A stretch of DNA of 64,000 bases, from positions 1,504,289-1,568,288 of the forward strand of contig NZ_BEWC01000001.1 in NCBI RefSeq assembly GCF_003112575.1. The letters run 5' to 3'. This stretch comes from Streptomyces ardesiacus. Lineage in GTDB: Bacteria; Actinomycetota; Actinomycetes; Streptomycetales; Streptomycetaceae. The translations under genes and the position numbers were made by a program. Shown piece by piece: positions 43,533-53,064 of this stretch. Below the pieces are notes generated by a model. The model had not been told where the DNA came from, did no database searches, and worked only from the letters and a program-made list of their open reading frames with translations. How positions within the stretch are numbered: the first letter of the stretch is position 1; each line of letters starts with the position of its first letter.

Positions 43533-45761
43533 CTATTCTCCGGTGTCCTTGGCGGTGACCTCGCCGGTTTTGATGTAGCGGGCGAGGTTGGCGACGTGGC
43601 CGTCGGCGCCGAGCTGCTCGAGCACGTCCGCGCCCCACAGCACGCTCTGGGTGCCCTCGTGCTTGACCATCCCGGGCGAGATGCCGAGCCGGAAGCTGCC
43701 CGGCACGGTCTTGCCGTCGGCGCCGTAGGGCAGCACGTCCAGGGGGCTGGGGCCGTCGGCCGCGTACACGGCGCAGTCGGAGAGGACCGCGACGGGGTAA
43801 CGGCCGGTGGCCGCCGCCAGGTTCAGCATCTTGCGGTGCATGTTGATGCGGGCCCGGGAGATGACGGTGGCGCGGATGTCCGGGCGCCAGGTCGGGCGGG
43901 CCAGGGCGGGCCAGGCCTGCCCCGGCTTCCAGCCGCCCCCGCGGGCCTTCTCCTGCAGTTTGCCGATCCCGCCCTTGACGGTCATCTTGACCGCGTCCAC
44001 CACGATCCCCAGCTCCGGATCGCGGGCCTTGTAGCCGTCCATCGCCTGAAGGAACTGGTGTGGGGGCAGCTTCTCCGTGACGCCGAGGTCCGCCATGGTG
44101 GCGACGTAGGCATCGCGCAGCCGCTTGTACCAGCCGTCCAGGAACCGGCCGCTCTCCCGGCGCACCCACGCCTCGAGGGGTGCGACGTCGTAGCCGAGCT
44201 CGACGGCGTAGGCCACGGTGGGCGTGGCGTACCAGGCCGGGCCCTCGGGGCGCTTGCCGGTCGGCGTGAACGGGCTGGGCAGCAGGTGGCCCTCCAGTCG
44301 GCGCCACTGCTTGGCGACCTTCACCCGGGACAGGTCGACGTGGGAGAGGTCGACCAGCCAGGAACCGGGCACCGCTGGGTCGAAGACCGGTTCGGTGACG
44401 TGCACGGGCGGCGATGCCAGGCCGACGACGGCCCCGTTGGCGGCGGCCCCGAAGGCGAGGTTCACATCCAGGCCGACCAAGTGCCCCTGCATGCACTCGG
44501 CGTCGGTGAGGTCCCGTGCCCAGTCGTAGGCCTCCTCGAACAGCCTTTCGTCGGGGCCGCGCACGTGGAAGCGGGGCAGGTGGGCCAGGACGGGGTGTCC
44601 GTCGGTCGCCTCGCACGGCGCGGGGTCCATCGGCTGCGTGCCCAGGGACCCGGGCCGGTGCTCGCGGTGCCGCTTGCCGTTCTGGTCCGGCTCGCTCGCG
44701 CGGGTCGGGGGGTTGAGCGCGGTCATCAGCTGCAGTCCCGTCACGGCGGTGGAGCCGACCGGCGTCATCACCCGGGCCGCGTACACGCCCAGCACGCGAG
44801 CCAGCTCCGCCGGCTCCAGCCGGGCGGCATGGCCCCAGGCGCGGTCGTCGAGGGCGCGCCAGGAGGGGATGCACAGCTGTACGCACTGGCGGCGGCTGCC
44901 GTGGGCGGGCCGGTAGATCCGCGCCCACGGCCCCAGCCCGCGCTTGGTGAGCTGCCAGTCGGCGCGCTCAAGCTGCTTGATGACCTTGTGTCCTTCCGGC
45001 AGCCGCCCGGCAAGCTGCTCGGCCTCGGACAAGACGGCGGGCAGACCGTAGCGCGCGCACGCTGCCGCGGTGAGCACCAGCAGCGGGTCGCCGTCCTTGC
45101 CCGAGCCGTGCAGCTTCTCCGACCCCAGCCGGGCTTCGGTCAGTGTCCATTCCACCAGCGCGGGCAGGGACTTGGCGGGCACGTCCAGGATCAGACCGCC
45201 GACGCCGTAGCCGGTCACCTGCCGCTCGGTGTCGGCGTCGAGGACGAGCAGCGGACCGTGCGCGTACACGCCGCCGGGCGCGGGGGTGTCCGCCGGAGCG
45301 TCCTTCCTTGCAGTGGGGCGCCGCGAGCTCTGCGGCGCCCGCTCGGCACGCGGCACCGGCCGCCGTGTCGCTGCCGCGTGCGGAACGGGCGCTGGGGGAG
45401 CAGCCGACGGCTCCTCGGCCTCAGCCGTGGCAGCAGCTTCAGCCGCCCCGCCCGTGAGCCGCGCCTGCGCTGCGGGCGCTGCGGGGCCCGTGTCCTCCTG
45501 CGGGGCGCCGGTGCTCTGAGGGGCGGGGTAGAGCGTGGCGAGCTGCTTCAGCAGGCGCGCGTACGCCTCCCGCTCCGGGGGCCGGGGCTCGGCCTTGCCC
45601 GACTCCCAGCCGCCGATGGTCGCCCGCCGCACGCCCAGAGCGGCGGCCACCTCCTCCAGGGTGAGAGCGTGCGCCTGGCGCAGCCGCCTGCGCTCAGCCG
45701 GCGGCGGCAGCGGGGAGCGGGACGCGACCAGCGCGTCGACCGCGTCGAACAACTCGGACAT
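43533..45761 (-). CDS. tap: Telomere-associated protein Tap
   Basis: A 742-residue protein of standard Tap length. Residues about 24-62 form an HTH (TLEEVAAALGVRRATIGGWE). A Pro/Ala-rich linker (about 85-180) follows. The large C-terminal region holds Tap-typical segments such as DAECMQGHLVGLDVNLAFGA and PVFDPAVPGSWLVDLSHVDL, then ARINMHRKMLNLAAATGRYP. Tap binds telomere 3' overhangs and recruits Tpg. The operon shows that the host carries a linear replicon. No frame damage is seen. Confidence 0.95.
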   Translation of the reverse strand: MSELFDAVDALVASRSPLPPPAERRRLRQAHALTLEEVAAALGVRRATIGGWESGKAEPRPPEREAYARLLKQLATLYPAPQSTGAPQEDTGPAAPAAQARLTGGAAEAAATAEAEEPSAAPPAPVPHAAATRRPVPRAERAPQSSRRPTARKDAPADTPAPGGVYAHGPLLVLDADTERQVTGYGVGGLILDVPAKSLPALVEWTLTEARLGSEKLHGSGKDGDPLLVLTAAACARYGLPAVLSEAEQLAGRLPEGHKVIKQLERADWQLTKRGLGPWARIYRPAHGSRRQCVQLCIPSWRALDDRAWGHAARLEPAELARVLGVYAARVMTPVGSTAVTGLQLMTALNPPTRASEPDQNGKRHREHRPGSLGTQPMDPAPCEATDGHPVLAHLPRFHVRGPDERLFEEAYDWARDLTDAECMQGHLVGLDVNLAFGAAANGAVVGLASPPVHVTEPVFDPAVPGSWLVDLSHVDLSRVKVAKQWRRLEGHLLPSPFTPTGKRPEGPAWYATPTVAYAVELGYDVAPLEAWVRRESGRFLDGWYKRLRDAYVATMADLGVTEKLPPHQFLQAMDGYKARDPELGIVVDAVKMTVKGGIGKLQEKARGGGWKPGQAWPALARPTWRPDIRATVISRARINMHRKMLNLAAATGRYPVAVLSDCAVYAADGPSPLDVLPYGADGKTVPGSFRLGISPGMVKHEGTQSVLWGADVLEQLGADGHVANLARYIKTGEVTAKDTGE

Positions 45762-45789
45762 GGGACACCTCCGTCCCTGACCCTACCCC

Positions 45790-45860
45790 TGAAACGCACC
45801 TATCACGTACTAACTACGTATGGATCGCGTACATTGAGCGTACGAACGGTGTTCGGGGTG
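45790..45860 (-). promoter_or_regulatory. Promoter/operator region of tap-tpg
   Basis: The short gap upstream of tap contains four CGTAC/GTACG-type motifs within 45 bases (CACGTAC, CTACGTA, GCGTACA, GCGTACG between 45803 and 45846). This could be an autoregulatory site for the Tap or Tpg HTH, or promoter elements. Confidence 0.4.
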
Positions 45861-45945
45861 ATAACGTCCGGTCAATGGACCTGGTGAGAGCCAGCGGCCC
45901 GTAGCGCACGTGTACTAGAGGGCTGGGTCGAAGTGGCACGAGCGC

Positions 45946-46941
45946 ATGCGACGTGTGCGAGGGGGAGCGGTGGCGGCAGCAAGTGACGGCTGGGCGGGCA
46001 TGGGCTGGGACTGGACGGATGCCGACGACATCCGCCGACGCCTGGACCAAGGCGCCGATCCGGAGAGCTGGAACCGGAGGATGAGGCCCCTGCATCGGGC
46101 AGCGGTGTACGGCTCCCCGGAGGCTGTTACGGAACTGGCCCGCCGGGTTGCTGACGTGGACGCGCTGGAGAACGGGGTGACGGCACTGTGGGAAGCCGTC
46201 CTGTCCAGGAAGCCGGCCAATGCACGGGCACTCGCCGCCGCCGGGGCCGACCCCTGGCGGCCGTCACTCGGCGGCTGGTCACCGGGGCGGCTGAGCCTGG
46301 CCGGACCGACGCCCCAGCTGTTCCCGGTACCGGAAGGGGTGTCCCTGAGCGACACCGAGCGTGCTGCAGCGCAGGAGGCCCATCGCCTCACCACAGCATT
46401 GGGCGAGTTCTACTACGACGGCACCGGCCTGGCCTGCGTGGCGGGCATCGACGCGGCCGAGGCGGTGCGCCGTCTGCAGGCGACGCCGGTGGTGGACGGC
46501 GAACTCCTCGACGTGCTGAAAGAGATGCTGGAGGAGCCCCACGCGTACGACATGGACGAGAGCCAGCACATCGTCGGCGTGACGTCCGTGCCGGGCGGCT
46601 GCGTCGTCACCCAGCCCTGGGGATACGCGCCGCAGATGCCGGGCGTGCTGGCCCAGTTGTCCGCCGGCACCCTCTGCTACGGCCTTTACGCCAATCCCAA
46701 GAGCGGCAACCAGGGCAGTATCGCCCGGCATGGAACGATCGAGGGCTGGGACCTGCACCCCGGCGGAGGACCGGGCGAGAACGACACCTCCGAGCAGGTG
46801 CTGGCCTCCTACCTGTACCACCTCAACGCCGTCGCCTATGCCTGCGCCTTCGCAGGACTGCGCCTGATCGACAGGCGCGCCGTGACCGGACCGCCCGATG
46901 TGTGGGTCGAACTGCCCCGCCGCGACTACTGGAGTCTCTGA
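45946..46941 (+). CDS. Ankyrin-repeat protein
   Basis: A 331-residue protein. RRRLDQGADPESWNRRMRPL, HRAAVYGSPEAVTELARRVA and LENGVTALWEAVLSRKPANA give two to three ankyrin repeats at residues about 25-110. The rest (DESQHIVGVTSVPGGCVVTQ and the C-terminal VWVELPRRDYWSL) is a conserved Streptomyces extension of unknown role. The start may be one of several codons near 45946-45970. It precedes the helicase by 18 bases on the same strand. Confidence 0.72.
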   Translation: MRRVRGGAVAAASDGWAGMGWDWTDADDIRRRLDQGADPESWNRRMRPLHRAAVYGSPEAVTELARRVADVDALENGVTALWEAVLSRKPANARALAAAGADPWRPSLGGWSPGRLSLAGPTPQLFPVPEGVSLSDTERAAAQEAHRLTTALGEFYYDGTGLACVAGIDAAEAVRRLQATPVVDGELLDVLKEMLEEPHAYDMDESQHIVGVTSVPGGCVVTQPWGYAPQMPGVLAQLSAGTLCYGLYANPKSGNQGSIARHGTIEGWDLHPGGGPGENDTSEQVLASYLYHLNAVAYACAFAGLRLIDRRAVTGPPDVWVELPRRDYWSL

Positions 46942-46959
46942 AATCAGAGAGGAGCTGTC

Positions 46960-49179
46960 ATGACGGTGGTGGAACGGCTGCGCCCCGGCCGCCCTGAGCG
47001 CGCGCGGCTCTTTCCTGACCAGGCCGAGGCGGTCAAGCGGCTGGCCGGGCACCTGCGGCGTGCCGGGACGCGGGCGCTGTTCGTGTCGGCGACTGGCACC
47101 GGCAAAACATTGGTGTCGATCCGGGTGACGGACGAACTCGACGCGCGGCTGGTGCTGTTCGTGGTCCCTACCCTGGACCTGGCCGCGCAGACGGCGCTGG
47201 CCTGGCGCCGCGATCACCACCTGGAGCACATGGTGATCGTTTCTCCCTGGACACCAGCGGCCGCGACGACCTGGTCGCCGCCCGCGTCATGTCGACCACG
47301 AACCCGCACGCGCTGGGCGGACTGATGTCGGTCGTGGGGGAGGGGGACCAGATCCGTGCGCTCACGGTGATCTGCACCTACGACTCCCTGGACAAGATCG
47401 AGCAGGCCCAGCGCACCGGGTACGCGGTGCCGCCGTTCGACCTCGCCGTCATGGACGAAGCCCACCGGATCGCCGGCCGCGCCGACAAGAAATGGGCCAT
47501 CGTCAACGACGCCCAGCGGATCCGCCGCGGACCGCCGCCTCTACATGACCGCCACCCCGCGGATCTTCGCCGCACCCGAGCTGGCCGAGTCCGCCGACCT
47601 GACCCGCCCGCGCCGCCGCATCGCCGCTGCCGGGCCGGACGCGGGCGCGTTCGTCAACCCCATAGACAACCAGGCCGTCTACGGCAAAAAGGTCTTCGAA
47701 TACACGCTCACGCAGGCCGTGTCCGACGGCCGCGCAGCCGACTACCGCGTCGTGGTGCCCACCCTCACCGACACCGACCTGCGCCGCCGCCTCAACTTCC
47801 CCGCCCTCGCAGGCCCGCCCAGCACCGCCCCCACGGGGGAGGGGGAGGCGGAGAACGACGGTGCGCTGCGCACCACTGCCCTGCACCTCGGCGTCCTGCG
47901 CGCCATGACCGAACACGGCCTGAGCAAGGTGCTGGTCTACTTCAACCTCGTCTCCGACGCCCGCCGCTTCACCCGCGAACTCCCGCACACCCTGCGCCTG
48001 CTGGCCCGCACCGATCCCGCCCTCGTCCCGGACATCACCCCCGCAGCTGTTCTTCGCCCACGGCGAGCACACCCCCGCCCAGCGCGCCGACACCTTCACC
48101 GCGTTCGCCGCCGCCGACTGCGCGATCCTCGCGAACTCCCGCCTGATCGCCGAAGGCGTCGACATCCCCTCCGTCGACGCGATCGTCTTCGCCGACCCCA
48201 CCCGCAGCGTCCTCCGCTGCGTCCAGCCCTCGGCCGCGCCCTGCGCCAGGACGTGTCCGGCAAGACGGCCTCTCTGATCGTCCCCGGACATCTTGGGCAC
48301 CGCCTACGAGCCGGTGTGGGCGATCGTCTGCGCGCTGGCCGGCCACGACCACCGCATCCTCGAGCGCCTCCCGGACAAGGCCAGCCGCTTGCCGAAGGAG
48401 ACCAGCGACGTCATCGCGCGTCGCTGGCACTTCGACTTCACCGTCCACCCCGAACGCATCGCCCGCGCGATGGACCTGGCCTCCTTCGACCCCCGCGACC
48501 CGGCCGTCTCCCGCTCCCGCCGCCTCGGCCTGGCCGCCGCCCAGTCCTACCGCAACCAGTACGGTCACCTCGACGTCCCCGCCGACTACACCGACCCCAC
48601 CGGCTACCGGCTCGGCACCTTCATCACCACCATGCGCGACGCCCGCACCGCCGGCCGCCTCGAAGCCGACTGGACCGCCGAACTCGACGCCCTCGGCATG
48701 ATCTGGGACAAGCGCGAAGCCGCCTGGCGCGCCCGCCTCGCCACCGCCGCCGACTACCTGCACACCCACGGCCACCTCGCCGCCCCCGCCACCCCGTCGG
48801 CGCCTGGCTCGCCGAACAACGCCACCTCGCCACCAAGAACACCCTCGATGCCGCCCGCGTCGACGCCCTCACCGCCCTTGCCCCCGACTGGCGCCTCCCG
48901 CACGGCCCGGACTGGCACCGCAAGTACCACCTGCTGCGCACCCACCTCGCCACCGGCGCCGACCTGGCCGCCCTCACCCGCGACACACTCCTGGCCGGGG
49001 TGAAGATCGGCTCCTGGCTCCACCGCCAACTCACCACCTGGTCCGCCCTCCGCCCCGGCCAGCAGCACCTCATGACCGCTCTCGGTCTTACCCCCGACAC
49101 CAACCCCCTCGCCCCGGCCCGCCACAAGGTAACGAGCACGTTTGTGGCGAACAGGTTCGCTCAGGCGGCTGCGTGGTGA
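46960..49179 (+). pseudogene. DEAD/DEAH helicase with helicase-associated repeats, multiply frameshifted
   Basis: ATG 46960 starts an SF2 helicase of the kind found near Streptomyces telomeres (TtrA-like architecture). Walker A is SATGTGKT and the Walker B box is VMDEAHRI; YMTATPRIF (motif III), IAEGVDIPSVDAIVFADPTR and helicase-associated (HA) repeats such as NQYGHLDVPADYTDPTGYRL are all recognisable. Reading requires about six frame changes, near 47243, 47525, 48040, 48223, 48283 and 48795. Codon bias is otherwise intact, so the gene decayed recently or the sequence is error-prone here. Confidence 0.85.
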
Positions 49180-49242
49180 GCGGAGCGGCGGCCTGGACTG
49201 TCTTTGGTCCGGGCCGCAGCGGAGGTGCTGTGGGAGATCTCC

Positions 49243-49889
49243 TCACGTGGCTGCCTGCCGCGCGGGACGGGCAGCGCGCCGCCACGGCCCCGGCTCGAGG
49301 GGCCCGGCGGCGGTCGGGCAGTCGGCGTTGGGGGTGCGGGTGGCGGCGAGGGCGGTGCTCCAGGTGACGAGTTGTCCCAGGAGTGCGTCGAGGGCTGCCG
49401 TCTGGTGCTCGCCGGGGGTGAAGGCGGGGCCGAAGTCGCGGAAGTCGGTGCGCAGGTTCAGTGTGACGTCCGCGCCGGCGTCGGCGAGCTGGAGGGCGCC
49501 GAAGACGGGACGAAGGGCCTGGGCCGCGCGGACGCCGCCGTCGACTCCGTAGGAGACGATCGCCGCTGCCTTGTTGTTCCACTCCGCGTACACCCGGTCC
49601 AGGGTGTTCTTCAGGACGCCGGGGGAGGAGCGGTTGTACTCGGGGTGACGAAGGCGAATCCGTCGTAGGCGGCGACGGGTTCGGCCCAGGCGCGCGCGTA
49701 GGGCTGGGTGTAGCGGCCGGACGCGGGCGGGATGGGCTCGTCGATCTGCGGGAGGCCGACCTCGGCGAGGTCGAGGAGGGCGTACTTGGCGTCGCCCCGC
49801 TCGATGGCCTGCTGGTGGACCCAGTCGGCCACAGCGGCGCCGACGCGGCCGGTTCGGGTGCTGCCCAGGATGATCGCTGTCTTCGTCAT
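49243..49889 (-). pseudogene. NADPH-dependent FMN reductase, single frameshift
   Basis: From ATG 49889: MTKTAIILGSTRTGRVGAAV and YDGFAFVTPS in one frame, then VYAEWNNKAAAIVSYGVDGG and onward in another. Removing one base loss near 49639 restores the standard FVTPEYNRSSPGVLKNTLD of flavodoxin-like FMN reductases of about 215 residues. It lies next to a hydrolase and a FAD monooxygenase and probably formed an operon with them. Confidence 0.82.
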
Positions 49890-49966
49890 CTTGTGCTCTT
49901 CGGATGTGTAGGGCGCCCGTCCCCGCACCGGGGCACCGGAGGAAGGGGCGGGCGTTCGGGTGCGGG

Positions 49967-50692
49967 TCAGGACAGGAAGGTGTCGAGGGCCGCGAAGACG
50001 GCCGGGGCCTGTTCCCGGATGGGCAGGTGGCCTCCGCCGGGGATGAGGACGAACTCGGCGTGCGGCAGGGCGGCGGCGTAGGCGCGGCCGAAGCCGGGGA
50101 TGATGACCGTGTCCTCGCTGCCCCACAGCACCAGGGCGGGGCACTGGACGCCGGGCAGGCGGGTCAGCAGGCCGGGGTCGTTCATGGCGGGGCCGGTGTA
50201 GGCGTGCAGGGTGGTGAACAGGTGCGCGGGCGGGTCGGACCTGCCCTCGGCACCGGCGGGGCCGGGAGTTCCCGGTGGGGGGCTGGGCAGGGTGACGCTG
50301 TGGCCGGGGATTTCGGGGCCGATGGCGTTCATGAGGACGAGCTTGGAGATGCGCTTCTCCTGGTCGGCGAGGACCAGCTCGACGGCCGCCCAGCCGCCGA
50401 AGGAGGTGCCTATGACCGTCACATCCCGCAGCCCGAACTGCGCGAGCAGTTCGTGGTAGACGCGGGCGAGGGCGGCCACGGAGTCGAGGTCCTCGGGGCG
50501 GGTGGTGAAGTCCCAGCCCGGATGAGTCGGGGACAGGACGCGGTGGCCGGTGGAGATGAGGTGGTGCGCCAGCGGCGTGACACTCGCGGGGCCGGGCGCG
50601 CCATGAAGGAGGAGGACGGCCGGGCCCTGTCCGGCGTCCCGCACCCGCAGCTCCAAGCCGGGCCGTATCCCCACGGTGTGCATCGTGGTCAT
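49967..50692 (-). CDS. Alpha/beta-hydrolase
   Basis: A 241-residue protein from ATG 50692. LLHGAPGPASVTPLAHHLIS is the oxyanion region, VTVIGTSFGGWAAVELVLAD carries the Ser nucleophile elbow GTSFGG, LVLWGSEDTVI carries the acid, and LIPGGGHLPIREQ carries the histidine. It lies between the FAD monooxygenase and the FMN reductase on the same strand, so it may act on a product of the monooxygenase. The substrate is unknown. Confidence 0.82.
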   Translation of the reverse strand: MTTMHTVGIRPGLELRVRDAGQGPAVLLLHGAPGPASVTPLAHHLISTGHRVLSPTHPGWDFTTRPEDLDSVAALARVYHELLAQFGLRDVTVIGTSFGGWAAVELVLADQEKRISKLVLMNAIGPEIPGHSVTLPSPPPGTPGPAGAEGRSDPPAHLFTTLHAYTGPAMNDPGLLTRLPGVQCPALVLWGSEDTVIIPGFGRAYAAALPHAEFVLIPGGGHLPIREQAPAVFAALDTFLS

Positions 50693-50727
50693 GCTGCTTG
50701 CTCCCTGGTGGGCGTAGGGGCGGGTGG

Positions 50728-51873
50728 TCACTGCCCGTCGGGGCCGTGGGTGAAGAAGGCGACCATCTGCTCCAGGCCGTCGTCACTGAAGAGGGTGGTC
50801 AGGCTGGTGGCGGACTCGGCGGCGGAGGCTTCGCTGCGGGGGAAGAGGACGGCTTCGTAGGCGCCGAGGGCGGCCTCGGTGTCGCCGGGGTGGGCGGCGA
50901 TGGCCAGGCCCAGCTCGGCTCCGTCCAACAGGGCGAGGTTGGCGCCCTCGCCCGCGAAGGGGGACATGACGTGAGCGGCGTCGCCCAGCAGGGTCACGCC
51001 TGGGGTGCGCTCCCAGCGGTGGCCGACGGGCAGGGCGTGAATCTTACGGGGCACCAGGGCGCCGTCGGCGTCGCCGACCAGTGCGCGCAGGTCCTTGTGC
51101 CAGCCCTCGAAGTGGGCGAGCACGGCGGCCTTGGCCGCGTCGGTGTCGGTGAAGTCGATGGTGTCGAGGTAGCCCTCGTCGCTCTTCAGGGCCGTGTAGA
51201 CGTGGAGGCTGCCGTCGGTCTCGCGGTGCGCGAGGAAGCCGCGCTGCTCGCCGAGGCAGATGAAGAACCCGCCACCGATCATGGCTGCCGGGCCGGGGTG
51301 GCGGACGTCCGGCTCGTGCAGGTCGGTCTCGACGAACGAGATGCCGGTGTAGGCGGGCTTGGCGTCGGAGACCAGGGTGCGCACCCGCGACCAGGCGCCG
51401 TCGGCGCCGATGAGCAGGTCGGTGGTGATCGCCGTGCCGTCCGCGAAGGTGACCTCGTGGCGGCCCTCGCCCAGCGCACGCACGGCCGTCACCTTGCGGC
51501 CCCAGCGGATCGTGCCCTCGGGCAGCGAGTCCAGCAGCAGGTCCCGCAGGTCGCCGCGGTCGACCTCGGGACGGCCGCCGGTGTTGTCGTCCTCCTCGGC
51601 GATGCGCACCACGCCGTCGGGCCCCACCAGGCGCATCTCCTGGCCGCCCTCGTGGATGATCTTTTCGAAGCCGTCGAACAGGCCGGCCGCGCGCAGGCCC
51701 TTCTGTCCGTTCTCCTCATGGATGTCGAGCATGCCGCCCTGGGTGCGGACCTCCCGCGACGCCTCCAGCTCGAAGATCGCCGCCTCGATGCCGTTGACGT
51801 GCAGGACCCGGGCCGCAGCCAGCCCGCCCAGGCCGGCGCCGATGATCGCGACGGGGAAGTGCTCAGTGCTCAT
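50728..51873 (-). CDS. FAD-dependent monooxygenase (TetX/PHBH type)
   Basis: A 381-residue group A flavoprotein monooxygenase. Start-proximal VAIIGAGLGGLAAARVLHVN is the dinucleotide fold (GAGLGG 12-17) with Glu35. LLIGADGAWSRVRTLVSDA is the DG motif, and LLGDAAHVMSPFAGEGANLA is the GD motif that contacts FAD. TetX-like members hydroxylate aromatics, polyketides or tetracyclines. The substrate cannot be read here. Three CGAACnnGTTCG boxes around it and the divergent tetR gene argue for ligand-inducible control. Confidence 0.88.
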   Translation of the reverse strand: MSTEHFPVAIIGAGLGGLAAARVLHVNGIEAAIFELEASREVRTQGGMLDIHEENGQKGLRAAGLFDGFEKIIHEGGQEMRLVGPDGVVRIAEEDDNTGGRPEVDRGDLRDLLLDSLPEGTIRWGRKVTAVRALGEGRHEVTFADGTAITTDLLIGADGAWSRVRTLVSDAKPAYTGISFVETDLHEPDVRHPGPAAMIGGGFFICLGEQRGFLAHRETDGSLHVYTALKSDEGYLDTIDFTDTDAAKAAVLAHFEGWHKDLRALVGDADGALVPRKIHALPVGHRWERTPGVTLLGDAAHVMSPFAGEGANLALLDGAELGLAIAAHPGDTEAALGAYEAVLFPRSEASAAESATSLTTLFSDDGLEQMVAFFTHGPDGQ

Positions 51874-51995
51874 GATGTGCCTCCGCAGACGGTGCTGGTA
51901 CGGCCGCCGCCGGGAAGCTCCCGCAGTGGCCGGCCGGCCGGCGCACCCCGCGCGCTGCTGCGGCACGGGAGCATCGACGGCCACCATCCAACGTA

Positions 51996-52024
51996 GCGAA
52001 CATGTTCGGTACGAACAAGTTCGC
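51996..52024. promoter_or_regulatory. Two CGAACnnGTTCG operators upstream of the monooxygenase
   Basis: CGAACATGTTCG (51997-52008) and CGAACAAGTTCG (52012-52023) are adjacent copies of one palindrome. A third copy lies at 52782. Together they form an almost perfect 13-base-arm inverted repeat. Confidence 0.8.
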
Positions 52025-52065
52025 CACACTGTGGTGGTCGCACCGTCCCCGGCGCCGGGCTGGAC

Positions 52066-52767
52066 TCAGCTCTTCCGCGGGGTGGGCAGGGGGGTATGGA
52101 CGATGCCGTTGACCAGGACGTCGAAGCTCCAGCGCATCCGCTCCTCGGCCGTGCCGCCGACCAGGTCGGGCATGTGCGCGGTGATCGCCGGGTGCGTGGA
52201 GTCCTTGACGGAGTGCAGCGCGCGCAGTGTGGCGTTCCACTCGTCGGCCGAGGTCGGGTCATGCTCCCGCGTCGACTGCTCGGCGGCGGTGGCGGTCGCG
52301 TCCTGGAGTAGCTTGTCCACGCCCCAGGCCACCTGCTCGCGGGCCGCGCCGCTGCGGGCCAGGAGGGCGAGGACGTGCTCGACCAGGCGGAGGTAGTTCT
52401 CCCCGCTGGGCCGGGTCACCAGCGCGGACCGGGCGAGCTGCGGGTGCTGGAACAGGACCAGGGTGTACGAGGTCATCACGGCGCACAGTTCCTCGCGCCA
52501 GTCACCGCCCGCACTGCGGCTGCCGGTAAGGTCGACCTCGCCGAGCAGCGCGTCCAGCACGGCCGCGTGCAGTTCGGCGGTGTTGGCGACATAGACGTAT
52601 AGCGATGCCGGCCCGGTATCCAGCTCCTGCGCCAAGCGTCGCATCGTCACCTTCTCCAGCCCTTCCGCGCGCATGATCCGCACGGCGGTCTCCACGATCC
52701 AGCGGCGGGACAGGGCGGGCTTGGCCGGGCGCTCACGGCGACTGACCGGCTCTCGTCTTCCACTCAT
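52066..52767 (-). CDS. TetR-family transcriptional regulator
   Basis: A 233-residue protein from ATG 52767. The HTH is RIMRAEGLEKVTMRRLAQEL, followed by TGPASLYVYVANTAELHAAV (residues about 30-75). The C-terminal domain is of the TetR_C_1 kind that often binds planar drug-like ligands. It faces the same direction as the monooxygenase cluster, and the same palindrome occurs upstream of both it and the monooxygenase, so it likely represses both. Confidence 0.87.
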   Translation of the reverse strand: MSGRREPVSRRERPAKPALSRRWIVETAVRIMRAEGLEKVTMRRLAQELDTGPASLYVYVANTAELHAAVLDALLGEVDLTGSRSAGGDWREELCAVMTSYTLVLFQHPQLARSALVTRPSGENYLRLVEHVLALLARSGAAREQVAWGVDKLLQDATATAAEQSTREHDPTSADEWNATLRALHSVKDSTHPAITAHMPDLVGGTAEERMRWSFDVLVNGIVHTPLPTPRKS

Positions 52768-52781
52768 GGCGCCGATCGTAA

Positions 52782-52793
52782 CGAACGCGTTCG
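52782..52793. promoter_or_regulatory. CGAACGCGTTCG operator upstream of tetR
   Basis: A perfect 12-base palindrome 15 bases upstream of the tetR start, the third copy of the shared motif. Confidence 0.78.
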
Positions 52794-52845
52794 CGCACTG
52801 TGTGGCCGACAGGAGAGGCAGGCGCTCCATCCGTCCCCGCGCCGC

Positions 52846-52873
52846 CTGTCGGTAAACGATCGTTTACCGACAG
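52846..52873. repeat. 28-base perfect palindrome
   Basis: Bases 52846-52859 are exactly complementary to 52860-52873, with GGTAAAC centred on CGATCG. With one bulge the symmetry extends through flanking GCCGC/GCGGC. It is not attached to a recognisable gene and may be an operator left behind by a deleted gene. Confidence 0.85.
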
Positions 52874-53064
52874 CGGCGACCCGCACGGTCGCGTCTCCGC
52901 GGGCCCTTCCGGCGCTGGGGCGGCGGCGTACGAATTCCAGCTTTGGATCAGGCTGGTCGATCGGAGGCATAGCGGGCGAGCGTGGTCTCTACCGCTTACT
53001 CGAGGGCGTAGCGGATGTCGGAGGCTGCGCACAAGCTGCTGGGCTCGGCTCGGAGGGAAACGCC
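52874..53064. other. Gap with nothing recognised
   Basis: No supported coding or repeat signal between the palindrome and the small gene at 53065. Confidence 0.45.

Noticed and set aside
42915..45887. 990-codon plus-strand open frame
   Set aside because: It is the antisense of tap and tpg, which have clear family motifs and codon bias. Long antisense frames are expected at this base composition.
48035..48775. Gly/Val-rich minus-strand open frame opposite the helicase
   Set aside because: Composition is typical of antisense DNA and the plus strand carries the helicase motifs.
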